Origin: Micromonospora rifamycinica | GTDB taxonomy: Bacteria > Actinomycetota > Actinomycetes > Mycobacteriales > Micromonosporaceae | Assembly: GCF_900090265.1 (NCBI RefSeq) | Contig: NZ_LT607752.1 | Coordinates: 5,028,001 to 5,092,000, forward strand | Length of the DNA: 64,000 nt | Direction of reading: 5' to 3' | Position numbers and translations under genes: made by a program | Shown: piece after piece, positions 48,565-57,684 of the stretch | How the letters are laid out: every line of letters begins with the position of its first letter | How positions within the stretch are numbered: the stretch's first letter is position 1 | Notes under the pieces: model-generated | The model's database searches: none | What the model saw: only the letters and a program-made list of their open reading frames with translations | Told to the model about the DNA's origin: nothing

Positions 48565-51500
48565 TTAGCTGTCGGAGATGCGGGCTCCCGCGCAGGTGGA
48601 CGTGGGTGCCAGGCGGAAGTCGAGGGTGCCGACGATGCCGGCCTCGACGACCGTCCGCTGGGCCTGGGGCACCCAGCCGTCCTTCGCCACGATCACCTCG
48701 TACCGCCCCTTCGGCAGCCACCAGGCGTAGCGGCCCTGACCGTCGGCGGTGAGCGTGACGCCGGTGGTCGACCCGACCAGGTTCAGCCGGATCGTGGCCG
48801 GGACGCCGACGGTCTGACCGCCGCAGGTCACCCCGGTCACCGTGCCCTGGATCTTGCCCCAGTTGTTCGGCGGCGAGACGTTCATCTCGACCCCCACCGC
48901 CGACACCGGGTAGGGCGTGTTGGAGGTGAAGCCCAGCTCACCCGAGTAGACCCCGGGCTGGTCCACCCCGGCCGCCGCCGTGGCGGTCAGCGTGACGGTG
49001 ACCGTCTGGGACGCCCCCGGGGCCAGCGTGAAGCTGGCCGGTGCGGTGGACAACCACGGCAGGTCGGCGGCGTCCGAGCAGCCTTCCAGCCCGCCGAGCC
49101 GCTCGCTGTCCGCCGAGCCGACGAACGAACTGGGCGAACCACCGATCTTGTACGCCCCGCAGGCGGCGGCACCCCGGTACCTGCTGAACTGGGCGTTCGG
49201 CAGGTTCTTCCAGGCCCCGGCCACCGGGTCGAAGCCGACCGTCCGGTTGGTCACCGACGTCGAACCGGCCGTCACCCCGCCGGCCAGCACCAGCATGCCG
49301 CCGGCCGACGCGTACTGGGAGCCCCACAGCTCGACCGGGAGGTTGGGCAGCGCGCTCCAGGCGTCCGACGCCGGGTCGTACCGCCAGGCGTCGGTGTACT
49401 CGTCGGCGGCGACCCCGCCGGCACAGTAGACCTGTGCGCCGATCCCGCCGCACGACAGCCAGGAGACCGGGTGCGGGTAGGCCGCGCCGGCCCGGAACGT
49501 CCCGGTGCGCGGGTCGAACACCGTCACCTTGGCGGACTCCGTGCAGGTGGTGTCGACACAGCCGCCGACCAGGTAGACCTTGCCCCCGGCCACGGCGGTG
49601 CCGGCCGCAGCGGCGGGGGCCGGGTTGACCGCCCCGGGCAGGGTGCTCCACGCCCCGACGCCCGGGTCGAAGACGTCAACCGTCGGGTCGGCACCGGCAC
49701 CGTCGCCCCAGCCGCCGAGCACGTACAGCTTGCCGCCGATCCCGACGGCGGACGGCTTGGACCGGGCGTGCGGCAGGTCGGGCAGCGCCGTCCAGACGCC
49801 GGTGGCCGGCTCGAACACCCAGGCCTTCCGCTCGTTGCCGGTGTCCCCACCGCCGCCGACCGAGTAGACCTTGCCGTCCAGGTTGGCCGCCGCGTTGTCG
49901 TAGATCGCGGCGGGCAGGTTGGCGATCCGGGTCCAGGCGTCGTCGGCCTGCGGCGCGGCGTCGGCGTTCCCGCCGCCGTACCGGACCCCGGTACGCCCGG
50001 TGCTGATCCCCTTGACCACCTGCTCCCGCAGCGGAGCGCCGGCGGTCGACAGTACCTCGAACCCGCCACCGCGTTCCAGCAGCTCCACGGTCGCCGGGGC
50101 GGAGCCGGTGTTGCGGACCGTCACCTTGGCGTTGCGGGTGCTGCCGTACGGCTGGTGGGCCTCGATCGTGGTGGTGCTGACGGTGAGCCGCCCCGCGGTC
50201 AGGGCCAGGTCGGCCCGGCGGGTGCTGTCGGCCACCACCGTCACCTGCTGGGTGACCGGGGTGTACGGCGGCTTGGCGGCGGTGAACGGGTGGGTGCCGG
50301 TCAGCCCGGAGAAGAGGTGGTAGAAGCCGTCCGGCAGGTTCGGGTCGTCCGGGGTGGCCGCCGAGACGGCCGTGTCGGTGGGCCGGTCCACACTGGTCAC
50401 CGTCACCCCGTTGACCGGTGCGCCGGTGTTGCGGTCGGTGGTGTTGCCGACCACCAGACCACCCGGCACGGGGGTGCAGTCCCGGTTGACCAGCTGCACG
50501 TCGTCCACCTGCCACCACCAGGCGAAGGTGCCCTTGAACCGGAACCGCACCAGCGCGGCGGTCGCACCGGCCGCCGGGGTCAGCGGCACCTCCTCGACCC
50601 GGGGGCCACGGCGGCTCGCCGTCTGGTGCCAGACGTTCGTCCAGCTCGTCCCGGCGTCGGTGGAGACGTCCACGTCGGCGGTGTCGGTGATCCCGACCGC
50701 CCGCCAGTCGCTGCGGAAGCGCAGCAGCGGCGCGGCCGAGGCGGACAGGTCGACCGGCGGGGTGACCAGGTCGGTGTCCTGGGTGTTGCCGGTGCCGAGC
50801 TTGTCACTGTCGACGATCGCGAACCCGCCGGTGCCGCCGGTCAGGTTGCCCCGCGCGCCCGGGTCGTTGAAGACCCAGCCGCCCTTGTCGGTGCGGTTGC
50901 GCACCGTCCAGCCCTCCGGCGTGGTGGTGCCGTCGAAGCTCTGGGTCAGCAGCGGCGCGCTCAGGCTGCCGGTGTAGCCGGCGGCGGCACAGGCCGCCTC
51001 GACCGGGACCGGGATGTCGGCCGTGGCGCCCGTCGCGCCGACGGTCAGGTCCTTCGTCACCGTCCGGTAGCCCGGGTAGTTGGCGGTGACGGTGAGCTTG
51101 TAGTCGGAGTTGCCCGCCACGGTGAACGAGTACCGGCCGGTCACCGGGTCGGTGAAGACCGGTGCGCCGGGGCGGCCGGCGACCTCGATCCTGGCGTACA
51201 ACGGCCAGCCGTGCCCGGAGCCGTCGGTGACCCGGCCGGAGACGGTGACCGTCGGCGTGGCCGTCAGGGCGAAGTCGCGGGTCACCGTGCCGTCCTCCGG
51301 GACGGTCACGGTGGCGGTCGCCGTGCGGAAGCCGTACGCGGAGACGGTCAGCGTGGTCTCGCCGGCCGGCACGGTCAGCGTGTACCGGCCGTCCGTGCCG
51401 GTGCCGACGCTGCGGGCGCCGACGGCGACGGTGGCGCCCGCCACCGGGTCGCCGGTCGCCGCGTCGGTCACCCGGCCGGCGACCTGCCCCACCGGCCCGC

Positions 51501-52944
51501 GCGGGGCCTGCCGGACCGCCTCGTACGCGTTGAGCCGACCCTCGCCGAAGACGTTGTTGTCGGCGGCGGTGCCCCCGCAGGTGGTCGCGTCGACGTCGGT
51601 CGCGGTGCGGTCGAGCAGCGTCTCGGTGCCGGCGACGTCCCCGCGCAGGCTGGGCGCGGCCGACCAGATCAGGGCGACCGTGCCGGCCACGTGCGGGGCG
51701 GCCATCGAGGTGCCGCTGAACGCCGCGTAGCTGTTGTCCGGCACGCTGGAGCGTACGTTGCTGCCGGGCGCGGCGATGTTCGGCTTCAGCCCGGCCGGGT
51801 CGGTGGCGTTCCCCCGGCCGGAGAAGCCGGAGATGGTGTTGTTCACGTCGTACGAGCCGACCGCGTAGGCGTTGGGGTTGTCCCCGGGGGAGCCGGCGCT
51901 GCCGCAGGCCGGGCCGTCGTTGCCGGCGGAGAAGACCGGGAACATCCCGGCGGCCCGCCAGGCGGCCACGGTCTGCTGGTACCACGGATCGCCGCCGTCG
52001 CCGCCCCACGAGTTGTTGACGATGTCGGGGCGCAGGTCGGGGCGGGGGTTCTGGCCGTTGAGGTCGGTCGGGGCGAGCACCCACTGACCGGCGGCCAGCA
52101 GCGAGGCGTCCGAGCAGCTGTTGGACTCGCAGCCCTTGGCGGCGATCCACTTCGCGCCGGGGGCGACCCCGACCTGGTTGGCCCCGTCGGCGCCGACCAT
52201 GGTGCCCATGGTGTGCGTGCCGTGGTCGTTGTTGTCGCAGGGGGCGTCCTGTGGGCAGACCCCGGCCGGGTCGAACCAGTCGTAGTCGTGGTTGAAGCTG
52301 CCGCCACCGAGGTTGCCCCGGTAGGACCCGACCAGCGCCGGGTGGTCGTACTGCACGCCGCTGTCGATGTTGGCGACCACCAGGCCCTCACCCCGGTCGC
52401 CGAACTCGTCCCAGACCCGGGGTGCGCCGATGTTGGTCAGCCCCCACTCGACCGCGTCCGTGCCGGCGCGGGCGGCCGTGCTGCGGACCGGCCGGACCAG
52501 CGGGTAGCTGCGGGTCGGCGCGATCCGGTCGACCTCCGGCCGGGCGGCGATGGTGTCCAGCAGCGCCCGGTCCCCGGTCACCCGCAGCGCGTTGGCGATC
52601 CAGTACGCCGTGTAGGTCGCCTTCCGCTCGTCCAGCACCGCCCGCAGGCCCTGCTGGGTCCGCTCGGCGGTGGTGGTGAGCAGCCGGTGCACCTCACCGG
52701 CGCGGACGTCCGGGTCGGGCAGCCGGGCGGCCTGCGCGAGCGGGGCCTGCTCGCGCAGGTAGACCAGGAAGGTCCCGGTGCCGTCGGCGAGCCCGTCGAG
52801 GACCTGCCGGTCCACGGTGGCCCGGGGCGCGGCCGGCGCGGCCCCGGCGGGCAGTGCGGGCTGGGCGGTGAGGCCCAGCAGTCCGGCCGCGAGCGCGGCC
52901 ACCAATCGCCACCGGGACGGTCGTCCGGTCGGTCGTCTGAGCAC
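48565..52944 (-). CDS. Large secreted subtilase with Kelch and Ig-like domains
   Basis: The protein has 1459 residues from the GTG at 52944, behind GGGGAGGA. A signal peptide (1-36) and propeptide (about 45-150) precede the S8 domain, with catalytic D194 (NIDSGVQYDHP), H241 (NDHGTHTMG) and S413 (SGTSMAAP); N342 is the likely oxyanion residue. Two carboxypeptidase-regulatory-like domains follow (about 500-650), then a jelly-roll-like segment ending WWWQVDDVQLV. Beyond are Ig-like stretches, a Kelch-type propeller (about 955-1240, repeated GGKVYLVGG) and a final beta-sandwich. It is an extracellular protease with binding modules. Its substrate is unknown. Confidence 0.93.
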   Translation of the reverse strand: MLRRPTGRPSRWRLVAALAAGLLGLTAQPALPAGAAPAAPRATVDRQVLDGLADGTGTFLVYLREQAPLAQAARLPDPDVRAGEVHRLLTTTAERTQQGLRAVLDERKATYTAYWIANALRVTGDRALLDTIAARPEVDRIAPTRSYPLVRPVRSTAARAGTDAVEWGLTNIGAPRVWDEFGDRGEGLVVANIDSGVQYDHPALVGSYRGNLGGGSFNHDYDWFDPAGVCPQDAPCDNNDHGTHTMGTMVGADGANQVGVAPGAKWIAAKGCESNSCSDASLLAAGQWVLAPTDLNGQNPRPDLRPDIVNNSWGGDGGDPWYQQTVAAWRAAGMFPVFSAGNDGPACGSAGSPGDNPNAYAVGSYDVNNTISGFSGRGNATDPAGLKPNIAAPGSNVRSSVPDNSYAAFSGTSMAAPHVAGTVALIWSAAPSLRGDVAGTETLLDRTATDVDATTCGGTAADNNVFGEGRLNAYEAVRQAPRGPVGQVAGRVTDAATGDPVAGATVAVGARSVGTGTDGRYTLTVPAGETTLTVSAYGFRTATATVTVPEDGTVTRDFALTATPTVTVSGRVTDGSGHGWPLYARIEVAGRPGAPVFTDPVTGRYSFTVAGNSDYKLTVTANYPGYRTVTKDLTVGATGATADIPVPVEAACAAAGYTGSLSAPLLTQSFDGTTTPEGWTVRNRTDKGGWVFNDPGARGNLTGGTGGFAIVDSDKLGTGNTQDTDLVTPPVDLSASAAPLLRFRSDWRAVGITDTADVDVSTDAGTSWTNVWHQTASRRGPRVEEVPLTPAAGATAALVRFRFKGTFAWWWQVDDVQLVNRDCTPVPGGLVVGNTTDRNTGAPVNGVTVTSVDRPTDTAVSAATPDDPNLPDGFYHLFSGLTGTHPFTAAKPPYTPVTQQVTVVADSTRRADLALTAGRLTVSTTTIEAHQPYGSTRNAKVTVRNTGSAPATVELLERGGGFEVLSTAGAPLREQVVKGISTGRTGVRYGGGNADAAPQADDAWTRIANLPAAIYDNAAANLDGKVYSVGGGGDTGNERKAWVFEPATGVWTALPDLPHARSKPSAVGIGGKLYVLGGWGDGAGADPTVDVFDPGVGAWSTLPGAVNPAPAAAAGTAVAGGKVYLVGGCVDTTCTESAKVTVFDPRTGTFRAGAAYPHPVSWLSCGGIGAQVYCAGGVAADEYTDAWRYDPASDAWSALPNLPVELWGSQYASAGGMLVLAGGVTAGSTSVTNRTVGFDPVAGAWKNLPNAQFSRYRGAAACGAYKIGGSPSSFVGSADSERLGGLEGCSDAADLPWLSTAPASFTLAPGASQTVTVTLTATAAAGVDQPGVYSGELGFTSNTPYPVSAVGVEMNVSPPNNWGKIQGTVTGVTCGGQTVGVPATIRLNLVGSTTGVTLTADGQGRYAWWLPKGRYEVIVAKDGWVPQAQRTVVEAGIVGTLDFRLAPTSTCAGARISDS

Positions 52945-53115
52945 GTTTCCTCCCCACTGAGCGGACCCGATCGGTTCGGGTCCGGCCGCGTGTGCCGGGG
53001 TCGCGGCCACGCGGAGCGGCTGAGGAGGTGGCCGGTGGTGGGTGCTGGTCGACCAGCCCCGCGGCCGCTGTGCATCATGCTCAGCCGGGGAACCAAGCTG
53101 ATCAATGGATCGGGT

Positions 53116-53155
53116 CGGTCAGTATTCGGTCAGTAACCTGACGCCATCCTGACCG
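53116..53155. promoter_or_regulatory. Candidate operator: CGGTCAGTA direct repeats
   Basis: CGGTCAGTA occurs at 53116-53124 and 53127-53135 (11-bp period), with an inverted CTGACCG at 53149-53155. The site lies between the divergent subtilase and wHTH regulator genes, just upstream of a -10 TAGGCT (53157-53162). This spacing is typical of OmpR-family regulators. Confidence 0.55.
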
Positions 53156-53156
53156 T

Positions 53157-53162
53157 TAGGCT
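53157..53162 (+). promoter_or_regulatory. -10 of the wHTH regulator gene
   Basis: TAGGCT, about 80 bases before the GTG. The transcript has a leader with a good ribosome site. Confidence 0.5.
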
Positions 53163-53243
53163 GGCATCCAGCCGCGTCGACACCTGTCGTGGGCAGACGG
53201 GAACGTCGGGAGCGGGCGGCAGGTGCGGTCCTGGGGAGGACGT

Positions 53244-53768
53244 GTGACCGGTGTCGACATCCCGTTCGTGGTCTGTGTCAGCGCCGACGTCTCCGTCCGG
53301 GAGCGGGTGGTCCGTCAGCTCGACGACCTGGGGCCGGTGGTGATCTGCGCCGACCTGGCCGAGCTGCGCGCCATGCTCTTTCCCGGCCCCGCGCTGCCGC
53401 CCGCCGCCGCGCCCCCGGCTGCCGCGCCACCCGGCCCCGCGCTGCCGGCCGCCGCGCCCCCCGGCTCGGTGCGCTGCGGCGATCTCGTCGTCGACCCGGC
53501 CGGTCACCTGGTCACCTGGCGGGGGGAGCCGTTGGCGCTGACCCGGCTGGAGCGGGAGCTGCTGGCCCGGCTGGCCGGTGACCCGGGGGTGGTCTGGAGC
53601 TACGAACGGATCTTCGGCTCGGTCTGGGGCGGGGCCTGGCTGGGCGACGCGGCGATCCTGCACTCGGCCGTCAAGCGGCTGCGCCGCAAGTTGCGCGCGG
53701 TGTCCGGCGGCCCCCAGGTGCAGACCGTGCGCGGGGTCGGCTACCGCCTCGCCACCCCGTGCGGCTGA
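53244..53768 (+). CDS. OmpR-type winged-helix regulator with truncated receiver
   Basis: The protein has 174 residues; GTG closely follows GGGGAGGA. Residues 1-45 resemble the start of a receiver (IPFVVCVSADVSVRERVVRQL) but stop before any phospho-acceptor. An Ala/Pro repeat linker of about 30 residues follows. The C-terminal domain is a clear winged helix: GDLVVDPAGHLVTWRGEPLALTRLERELLARLAGDPGVVWSYERIFGSVWG...AVKRLRRKLRAV...QTVRGVGYRLA. It should bind DNA as a phosphorylation-independent regulator. Divergence from the large subtilase and the shared repeat operator suggest it controls that gene. Confidence 0.85.
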   Translation: MTGVDIPFVVCVSADVSVRERVVRQLDDLGPVVICADLAELRAMLFPGPALPPAAAPPAAAPPGPALPAAAPPGSVRCGDLVVDPAGHLVTWRGEPLALTRLERELLARLAGDPGVVWSYERIFGSVWGGAWLGDAAILHSAVKRLRRKLRAVSGGPQVQTVRGVGYRLATPCG

Positions 53769-53942
53769 CGGGCGGCCGGCGCGGGCCGGTGCGGTGCCGG
53801 CGGTGCGGGCCGGCGCGGTGCGGGCCGCCGTGGTGTGGTGCGGGCCGGCGCGGTGCGGGCCGCCGTGGTGTGGTGCGGGCCGCCGTGGTGTGGTGCGGGT
53901 CGGTGCCGGCCGGTGCGGTGCGGGCCGACGGTGGGGCCGTGA
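53769..53942 (+). repeat. GC-rich minisatellite-like tract
   Basis: Variants of GTGCGGGCCGCCGTGGTGTG and GTGCGGGCCGGCGCG alternate through most of the gap between two genes. It has no coding frame of its own. Confidence 0.65.
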
Positions 53943-53954
53943 CACGATGAGCGG

Positions 53955-54914
53955 GTGAGCGGTGCCGTCCACCCGGGGTACGCCCCACCGACCGGTCCGT
54001 CCGCGCCGCGTCGCCGGCTGCCCTGGCTGCTGGCCGCGACGGTGGCCTGGGCGGTGCTGCTGGGCGTGCTCACCTGGTGGTCGGCGCGGGAGGACCCGCC
54101 GACCGTGCGCGAGCAGCGCACCCTCACCCAGGCCGGCCCGGTGGTGGACCGGGCGCTCGGTCGCCTGGTCGCGGCGGTCGGTGACGACGCCTGGGTGTTG
54201 ACCGTCCCGGAGGTCGAGCGCGGTTGCCGGCTCACCCCGATGGCCGACGGCGCGACCCTCAGCCGGGGGCTGGACGTGCTGGTCGCCGAGGGCGGCGAGC
54301 GGGCGTTGCTGGAACGCGTCGCCGACCGGTTGCCGGCCGACTGGCGGGCCGGGGTACGGGCCGGTGCGTCAGGCCCCCGGCTGCGCGCCGACGCCGGGGA
54401 GTTCGTCGCCGTGCAGGGGCGGGTCACCAGCGGCGGCCGGGTCCGGTTCACCGCCGACACCGGCTGCCGCCCGGTCGGCGACGGCTACCCCGGGCCGTCG
54501 GCCGCCCCGAACGGTTCGAAGGTCCCCCCTGCCTCGTCGTTCCCCCCTGGCTCCCCTGCTACTTCTGCCTCCTCTGCCCCGGCCACCTCGTCGGCTGCGG
54601 CGTCAGGCTCGGCGGTACCTGCTGCCTCGGTCGAATCGATGTTGGACGGGGCGTTGCGGGCGTTGGGGCGCTCCGCGCGGTCCGCCCCGGAACCGGTGAG
54701 CGCCCCCTGCCCCGGGGGCGGCACGGCCCGTACCGTCGCGGTGTCGGCCGGCGACGCGCCGGTCGCGTTGACCGGCCTCCGCCCGCTGGCCGCCGGCTCC
54801 CCGGTGGTCGACCTCCCCGAGGTGTACGCCTACCGCAGCGGCCCGGCGACCGTGCTGGTCGACGGCACCGGCGCACAGGTACGCCTCTCCGCCTCCACCG
54901 GCTGCCCCGCCTGA
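53955..54914 (+). CDS. Membrane-anchored extracytoplasmic protein
   Basis: The protein has 319 residues from GTG, six bases after CACGAT at 53943-53948 (possible leaderless start). A short Pro-rich tail, Arg residues and one hydrophobic segment (LPWLLAATVAWAVLLGVLTWW) give a signal anchor. Two domains of about 100 residues are joined by a Ser/Pro/Ala-rich linker (about 178-225). Each domain has two cysteines, suggesting disulfides (GCRL, TGCRP; APCPG, STGCPA). The family is not recognised. It may be co-expressed with the upstream regulator. Confidence 0.78.
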   Translation: MSGAVHPGYAPPTGPSAPRRRLPWLLAATVAWAVLLGVLTWWSAREDPPTVREQRTLTQAGPVVDRALGRLVAAVGDDAWVLTVPEVERGCRLTPMADGATLSRGLDVLVAEGGERALLERVADRLPADWRAGVRAGASGPRLRADAGEFVAVQGRVTSGGRVRFTADTGCRPVGDGYPGPSAAPNGSKVPPASSFPPGSPATSASSAPATSSAAASGSAVPAASVESMLDGALRALGRSARSAPEPVSAPCPGGGTARTVAVSAGDAPVALTGLRPLAAGSPVVDLPEVYAYRSGPATVLVDGTGAQVRLSASTGCPA

Positions 54915-55004
54915 CCGAACGCCTCCACCCTGTCCCGCCTGCACCCCGTCACCTATGCGTGCCAACCCGCCACCGTGACTCGTGCGGCGACCTGAGGGCA
55001 GCCA

Positions 55005-55079
55005 AGATCGTGCTCGATCCACGATGTAGTGGCCTCGAAGCCATCGAGAGGCCACTACATCGTGGATCGAGCACGATCT
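55005..55079. repeat. Large palindrome, 32-bp perfect arms
   Basis: Arms 55005-55036 and 55048-55079 are perfectly complementary around an 11-base loop. The core TGTAGTGGC(C/A)TC is shared with the hairpin at 48117-48162. It lies between converging genes and could also terminate transcription. Confidence 0.95.
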
Positions 55080-55160
55080 AGCGGGGTGCGGGGTGCGGGG
55101 TGCGGGGTGCGGGGCGGGGCGGGGTGGGGCGGGGCGGGGTGGGGCTGGGTGGGGTGGGAC
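55080..55160 (+). repeat. G-rich tract
   Basis: Units of GGGGTGC and GGGGCGGGGT fill the gap from the palindrome to the 3' end of the minus-strand debranching-enzyme gene. G-quadruplex potential is strong. The layout resembles that at 9024-9197. Confidence 0.75.
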
Positions 55161-55168
55161 TGTCGGGG

Positions 55169-57226
55169 TCAGAGCCGGCGGCGGTCGTCGTAGGGGGTGC
55201 GGCTGCGGCCCAGGGCGTCGACCCGGCCCCACCGGCCCGGGATGTCCAGCAGCTCGACCCGGCCCATCCCCTCCGGCACCATCGGGTCGATGATGAGGTG
55301 TTCGCCCTGCGGTTCGAGGCCGAGGAGCACCCGGAGCAGCAGCAGCGGGGTGCCGGCCGACCAGGCCTGCGGGCTGCACGCCGTCGGGTACTGCACCGGA
55401 TAGTCGGTGAGGTCGCGCTCGTAACCGGCGAACGCCTCGGGCAGCCGGCCCTCGAAGAAGCGGGAGGCGGCGAGCATCGCCTCGCAGATCCGCCCGGCCT
55501 CCTCGCGGAAGCCGTACCGGCTCAGCCCCCAGGCGATGAAGGCGTTGTCGAACGGCCACACCGTGCCGACGTGGTAGCCGATCGGGTTGTAGCGGCCCTC
55601 GCCGGTGGCCAGGGTGCGTACCCCCCAGCCGGAGAAGAGCCGGGGGCCGAGCAGGTGCTCGGCGACCGCGGCGGCCCGGGGCTCGTCGACGATGCCGCTC
55701 CACAGCAGGTGGCCGATGTTGGAGGTGAGCGAGTCGACGTGCCGGCCGTCCGGATCGAGAGCGAGGGCGTAGTAGTTCTTCTCGGGGATCCAGAAGTCCC
55801 GGTTGAAGCGTTCCTTGAGCGCCGCCGCCTCCCGGTCCAGCCGGTCGGCGTACTCCGGGTCGTTCCAGAACAGCCGGGCCATCCGCGCGCCGCGCCGCTT
55901 GGCGTCGTAGGCGTACCCCTGGATCTCGCAGGTGGCCCGGGGGAAGCCGGGCAGCCGGCCGTCGGCGTAGGAGATGGCGTCCCAGGAGTCCTTCCAGCAC
56001 TGGTTCTCCAGCCCGGTCTCCGGGTTGCGGCTGCGGTACCAGACGTAGCCGGTGCCGAGCAGGTCGCCGTAGGTGTCGATCCAGTGCAGCGCGGCCCGGG
56101 CCGGGGTTTCCAGCTGCTTGACCAGCGCGGCGTCGCCGGTCCAGCGCTCGTACTCGTCGAGCAGGATGACGAAGAGCGGGGTCGAGTCGGCCGCGCCGTA
56201 GTAGGGGGAGTGGGGCTGCTCCTCGAAGCCGGCGGTCTCGCCGTACCGTAGCTCGTGCAGGATCTTGCCGGGCTCCTCGTCGCGGAAGTCGTCGAGCCGG
56301 TAGCCCTGCAGCCCGGCGAGCATCGTGATCGTCGGCGGGACCAGCTCCGGCAGGAACGGCAGCACCTGCAACGAGGTGAGCATGCTGTCCCGCCCGAACA
56401 GGGTCATGAACCAGGGCAGCCCGGCGGCGAGCAGCCGGACGCCCAACGTGATCGACTCGTACCGGAGCGCCGCCAGGTCGTGCAGGCTCTGCTGGTACGC
56501 CCCGGCGAGCGGTTCGCAGTCGCAGCCGAGCTGCGGCGCCCGGGCGACCAGCTCCTCCTGCTCGTCGCGGATCATGGCCGGGCCGCGCGCGGCGCCCAAC
56601 GCGGTGATCGCCCGCACGTCCTCGCCCCGGGCGCCGTGGATGACCGGTGTCACGGTCAGCCGGGTGCTCCACTCGGCGTGCGGCCCGACGACGACCGCCC
56701 AGGTCATCCCGGCCTGGTCGACGTGGGCGTCGGTGCTGCTGGTGACGGTGGCCTCCCGGTGGAAGGCGTCCCGGCGGTAGGTCAGCCGCAGCGCGTTCTC
56801 CCCCACGACGGCGCTGGTGCGGCCCTTCTTGGGCCGCTGGTGCTTGATCTCGAAGAGGTCGGCGAAGTCCGAGCCCATCTCCAGCCGCAGGTTGAACCGC
56901 ATCTCCCGGCCGGAGTGGTTGAGCACGGTGAGTTCCTCGACGAGGTTGCCGCCGATCGACCGGCTGCGGATCACCGACACCTTGGCGTCGAGGTAGTGCG
57001 TCGGCTCGCCGGGGACCAGGAAGAAACGGGTCCGGTAGGAGTGCGCGTCGTCGACGGAGAGCGGGTGCAGGCGCTCCCCGTCGAGGGTGAGCAGCCAGGT
57101 GGAGAGGAACCGGGTGTCGAAGGAGAACATGCCGGTGGGGAAGTCGAAAGACGGTTCGACGTCGCCACTGCGGTCGCAGACCAGGAAGGTGTTGCCGTCG
57201 AGGATGCTGACCCGCTGTTGCATCAT
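55169..57226 (-). CDS. Amylo-alpha-1,6-glucosidase / glycogen-debranching-type enzyme
   Basis: The protein has 685 residues. The first of two ATGs overlaps the stop of the SCP2 gene (ATGA). The N-terminal beta-domain (SILDGNTFLVCDRSGDVEP...GMFSFDTRFLSTW) is the glycogen-debranching N-terminal fold. The rest is an (alpha/alpha)6 barrel with LPWFMTLFGRDSMLTSLQ, CWKDSWDAI and YNPIGYHVGTVWPFDNAFIAWGL. Family members hydrolyse alpha-1,6 branches or related glucosides in the cytoplasm. No glycogen gene is adjacent, so the substrate is uncertain. Confidence 0.9.
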   Translation of the reverse strand: MMQQRVSILDGNTFLVCDRSGDVEPSFDFPTGMFSFDTRFLSTWLLTLDGERLHPLSVDDAHSYRTRFFLVPGEPTHYLDAKVSVIRSRSIGGNLVEELTVLNHSGREMRFNLRLEMGSDFADLFEIKHQRPKKGRTSAVVGENALRLTYRRDAFHREATVTSSTDAHVDQAGMTWAVVVGPHAEWSTRLTVTPVIHGARGEDVRAITALGAARGPAMIRDEQEELVARAPQLGCDCEPLAGAYQQSLHDLAALRYESITLGVRLLAAGLPWFMTLFGRDSMLTSLQVLPFLPELVPPTITMLAGLQGYRLDDFRDEEPGKILHELRYGETAGFEEQPHSPYYGAADSTPLFVILLDEYERWTGDAALVKQLETPARAALHWIDTYGDLLGTGYVWYRSRNPETGLENQCWKDSWDAISYADGRLPGFPRATCEIQGYAYDAKRRGARMARLFWNDPEYADRLDREAAALKERFNRDFWIPEKNYYALALDPDGRHVDSLTSNIGHLLWSGIVDEPRAAAVAEHLLGPRLFSGWGVRTLATGEGRYNPIGYHVGTVWPFDNAFIAWGLSRYGFREEAGRICEAMLAASRFFEGRLPEAFAGYERDLTDYPVQYPTACSPQAWSAGTPLLLLRVLLGLEPQGEHLIIDPMVPEGMGRVELLDIPGRWGRVDALGRSRTPYDDRRRL

Positions 57227-57600
57227 GCCCGTCCGGCCTGTTCACGGGCGGTCTCCCGGGGATCCCGTACCCCGGGCGGGGTGGGGAAGAAGCGCCGGAA
57301 GACCAGGAACAGCATCACGTTCCCGCGGAACGTGGACTCGTTGCGCAGCACCGCCGAGACGGCCTGCGCCCGGCCGGTGACCAGCCGCTCGAACAGGTCG
57401 GCGCTGCTGCTCCAGACCGCGTCCGCCGGGCCTCGGCTGCGCTCCACCGTCGCCGCGCCGGGGCTGAGCCGCACCAGCCAGTGCTCGGTGCGGTTGCCGG
57501 AGGCGAGATCGATCTGGAGCGTTCCGGTGACGGGGGCGCGCAGGACGGCCGGGGCATGCGACGGCAGTGCTGCGAAGAACTCCTCCGTCGCCTGGGTCAC
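57223..57600 (-). CDS. SCP2 sterol-binding-fold protein
   Basis: The protein has 125 residues; the GTG follows a leaderless -10 by six bases. The fold pattern is SCP2-like: TGTLQIDLASGNRTEHWLVRLSPGAATV, then ADAVWSSSADLFERLVTGRAQAVSAVLRNESTFRGNVMLFLVFRRFF. Such small proteins bind lipids or long-chain acyl groups. It is translationally coupled to the debranching-type enzyme, an unexpected pairing. Confidence 0.82.
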   Translation of the reverse strand: MTQATEEFFAALPSHAPAVLRAPVTGTLQIDLASGNRTEHWLVRLSPGAATVERSRGPADAVWSSSADLFERLVTGRAQAVSAVLRNESTFRGNVMLFLVFRRFFPTPPGVRDPRETAREQAGRA

Positions 57601-57606
57601 CCCAGA

Positions 57607-57612
57607 ATGGTA
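57607..57612 (-). promoter_or_regulatory. Leaderless -10 of the SCP2 gene
   Basis: TACCAT, then 6 bases to the GTG at 57600. Confidence 0.6.
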
Positions 57613-57684
57613 GGAAAAATGCGAACAGGCAGGGGCGTTATCGGCGGCATGCCCGGTCGGTCGGCAGACGGGACGCCCGGCAGG

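Noticed and set aside
48313..53136. Open frame of about 1600 codons on the plus strand, antisense to the giant subtilase
   Set aside because: It begins in the 20-bp minisatellite, has no ribosome site, and its Arg/Gly/Pro-rich translation is typical of the antisense of high-GC genes. The minus-strand protein has a signal peptide, catalytic triad and domain order.
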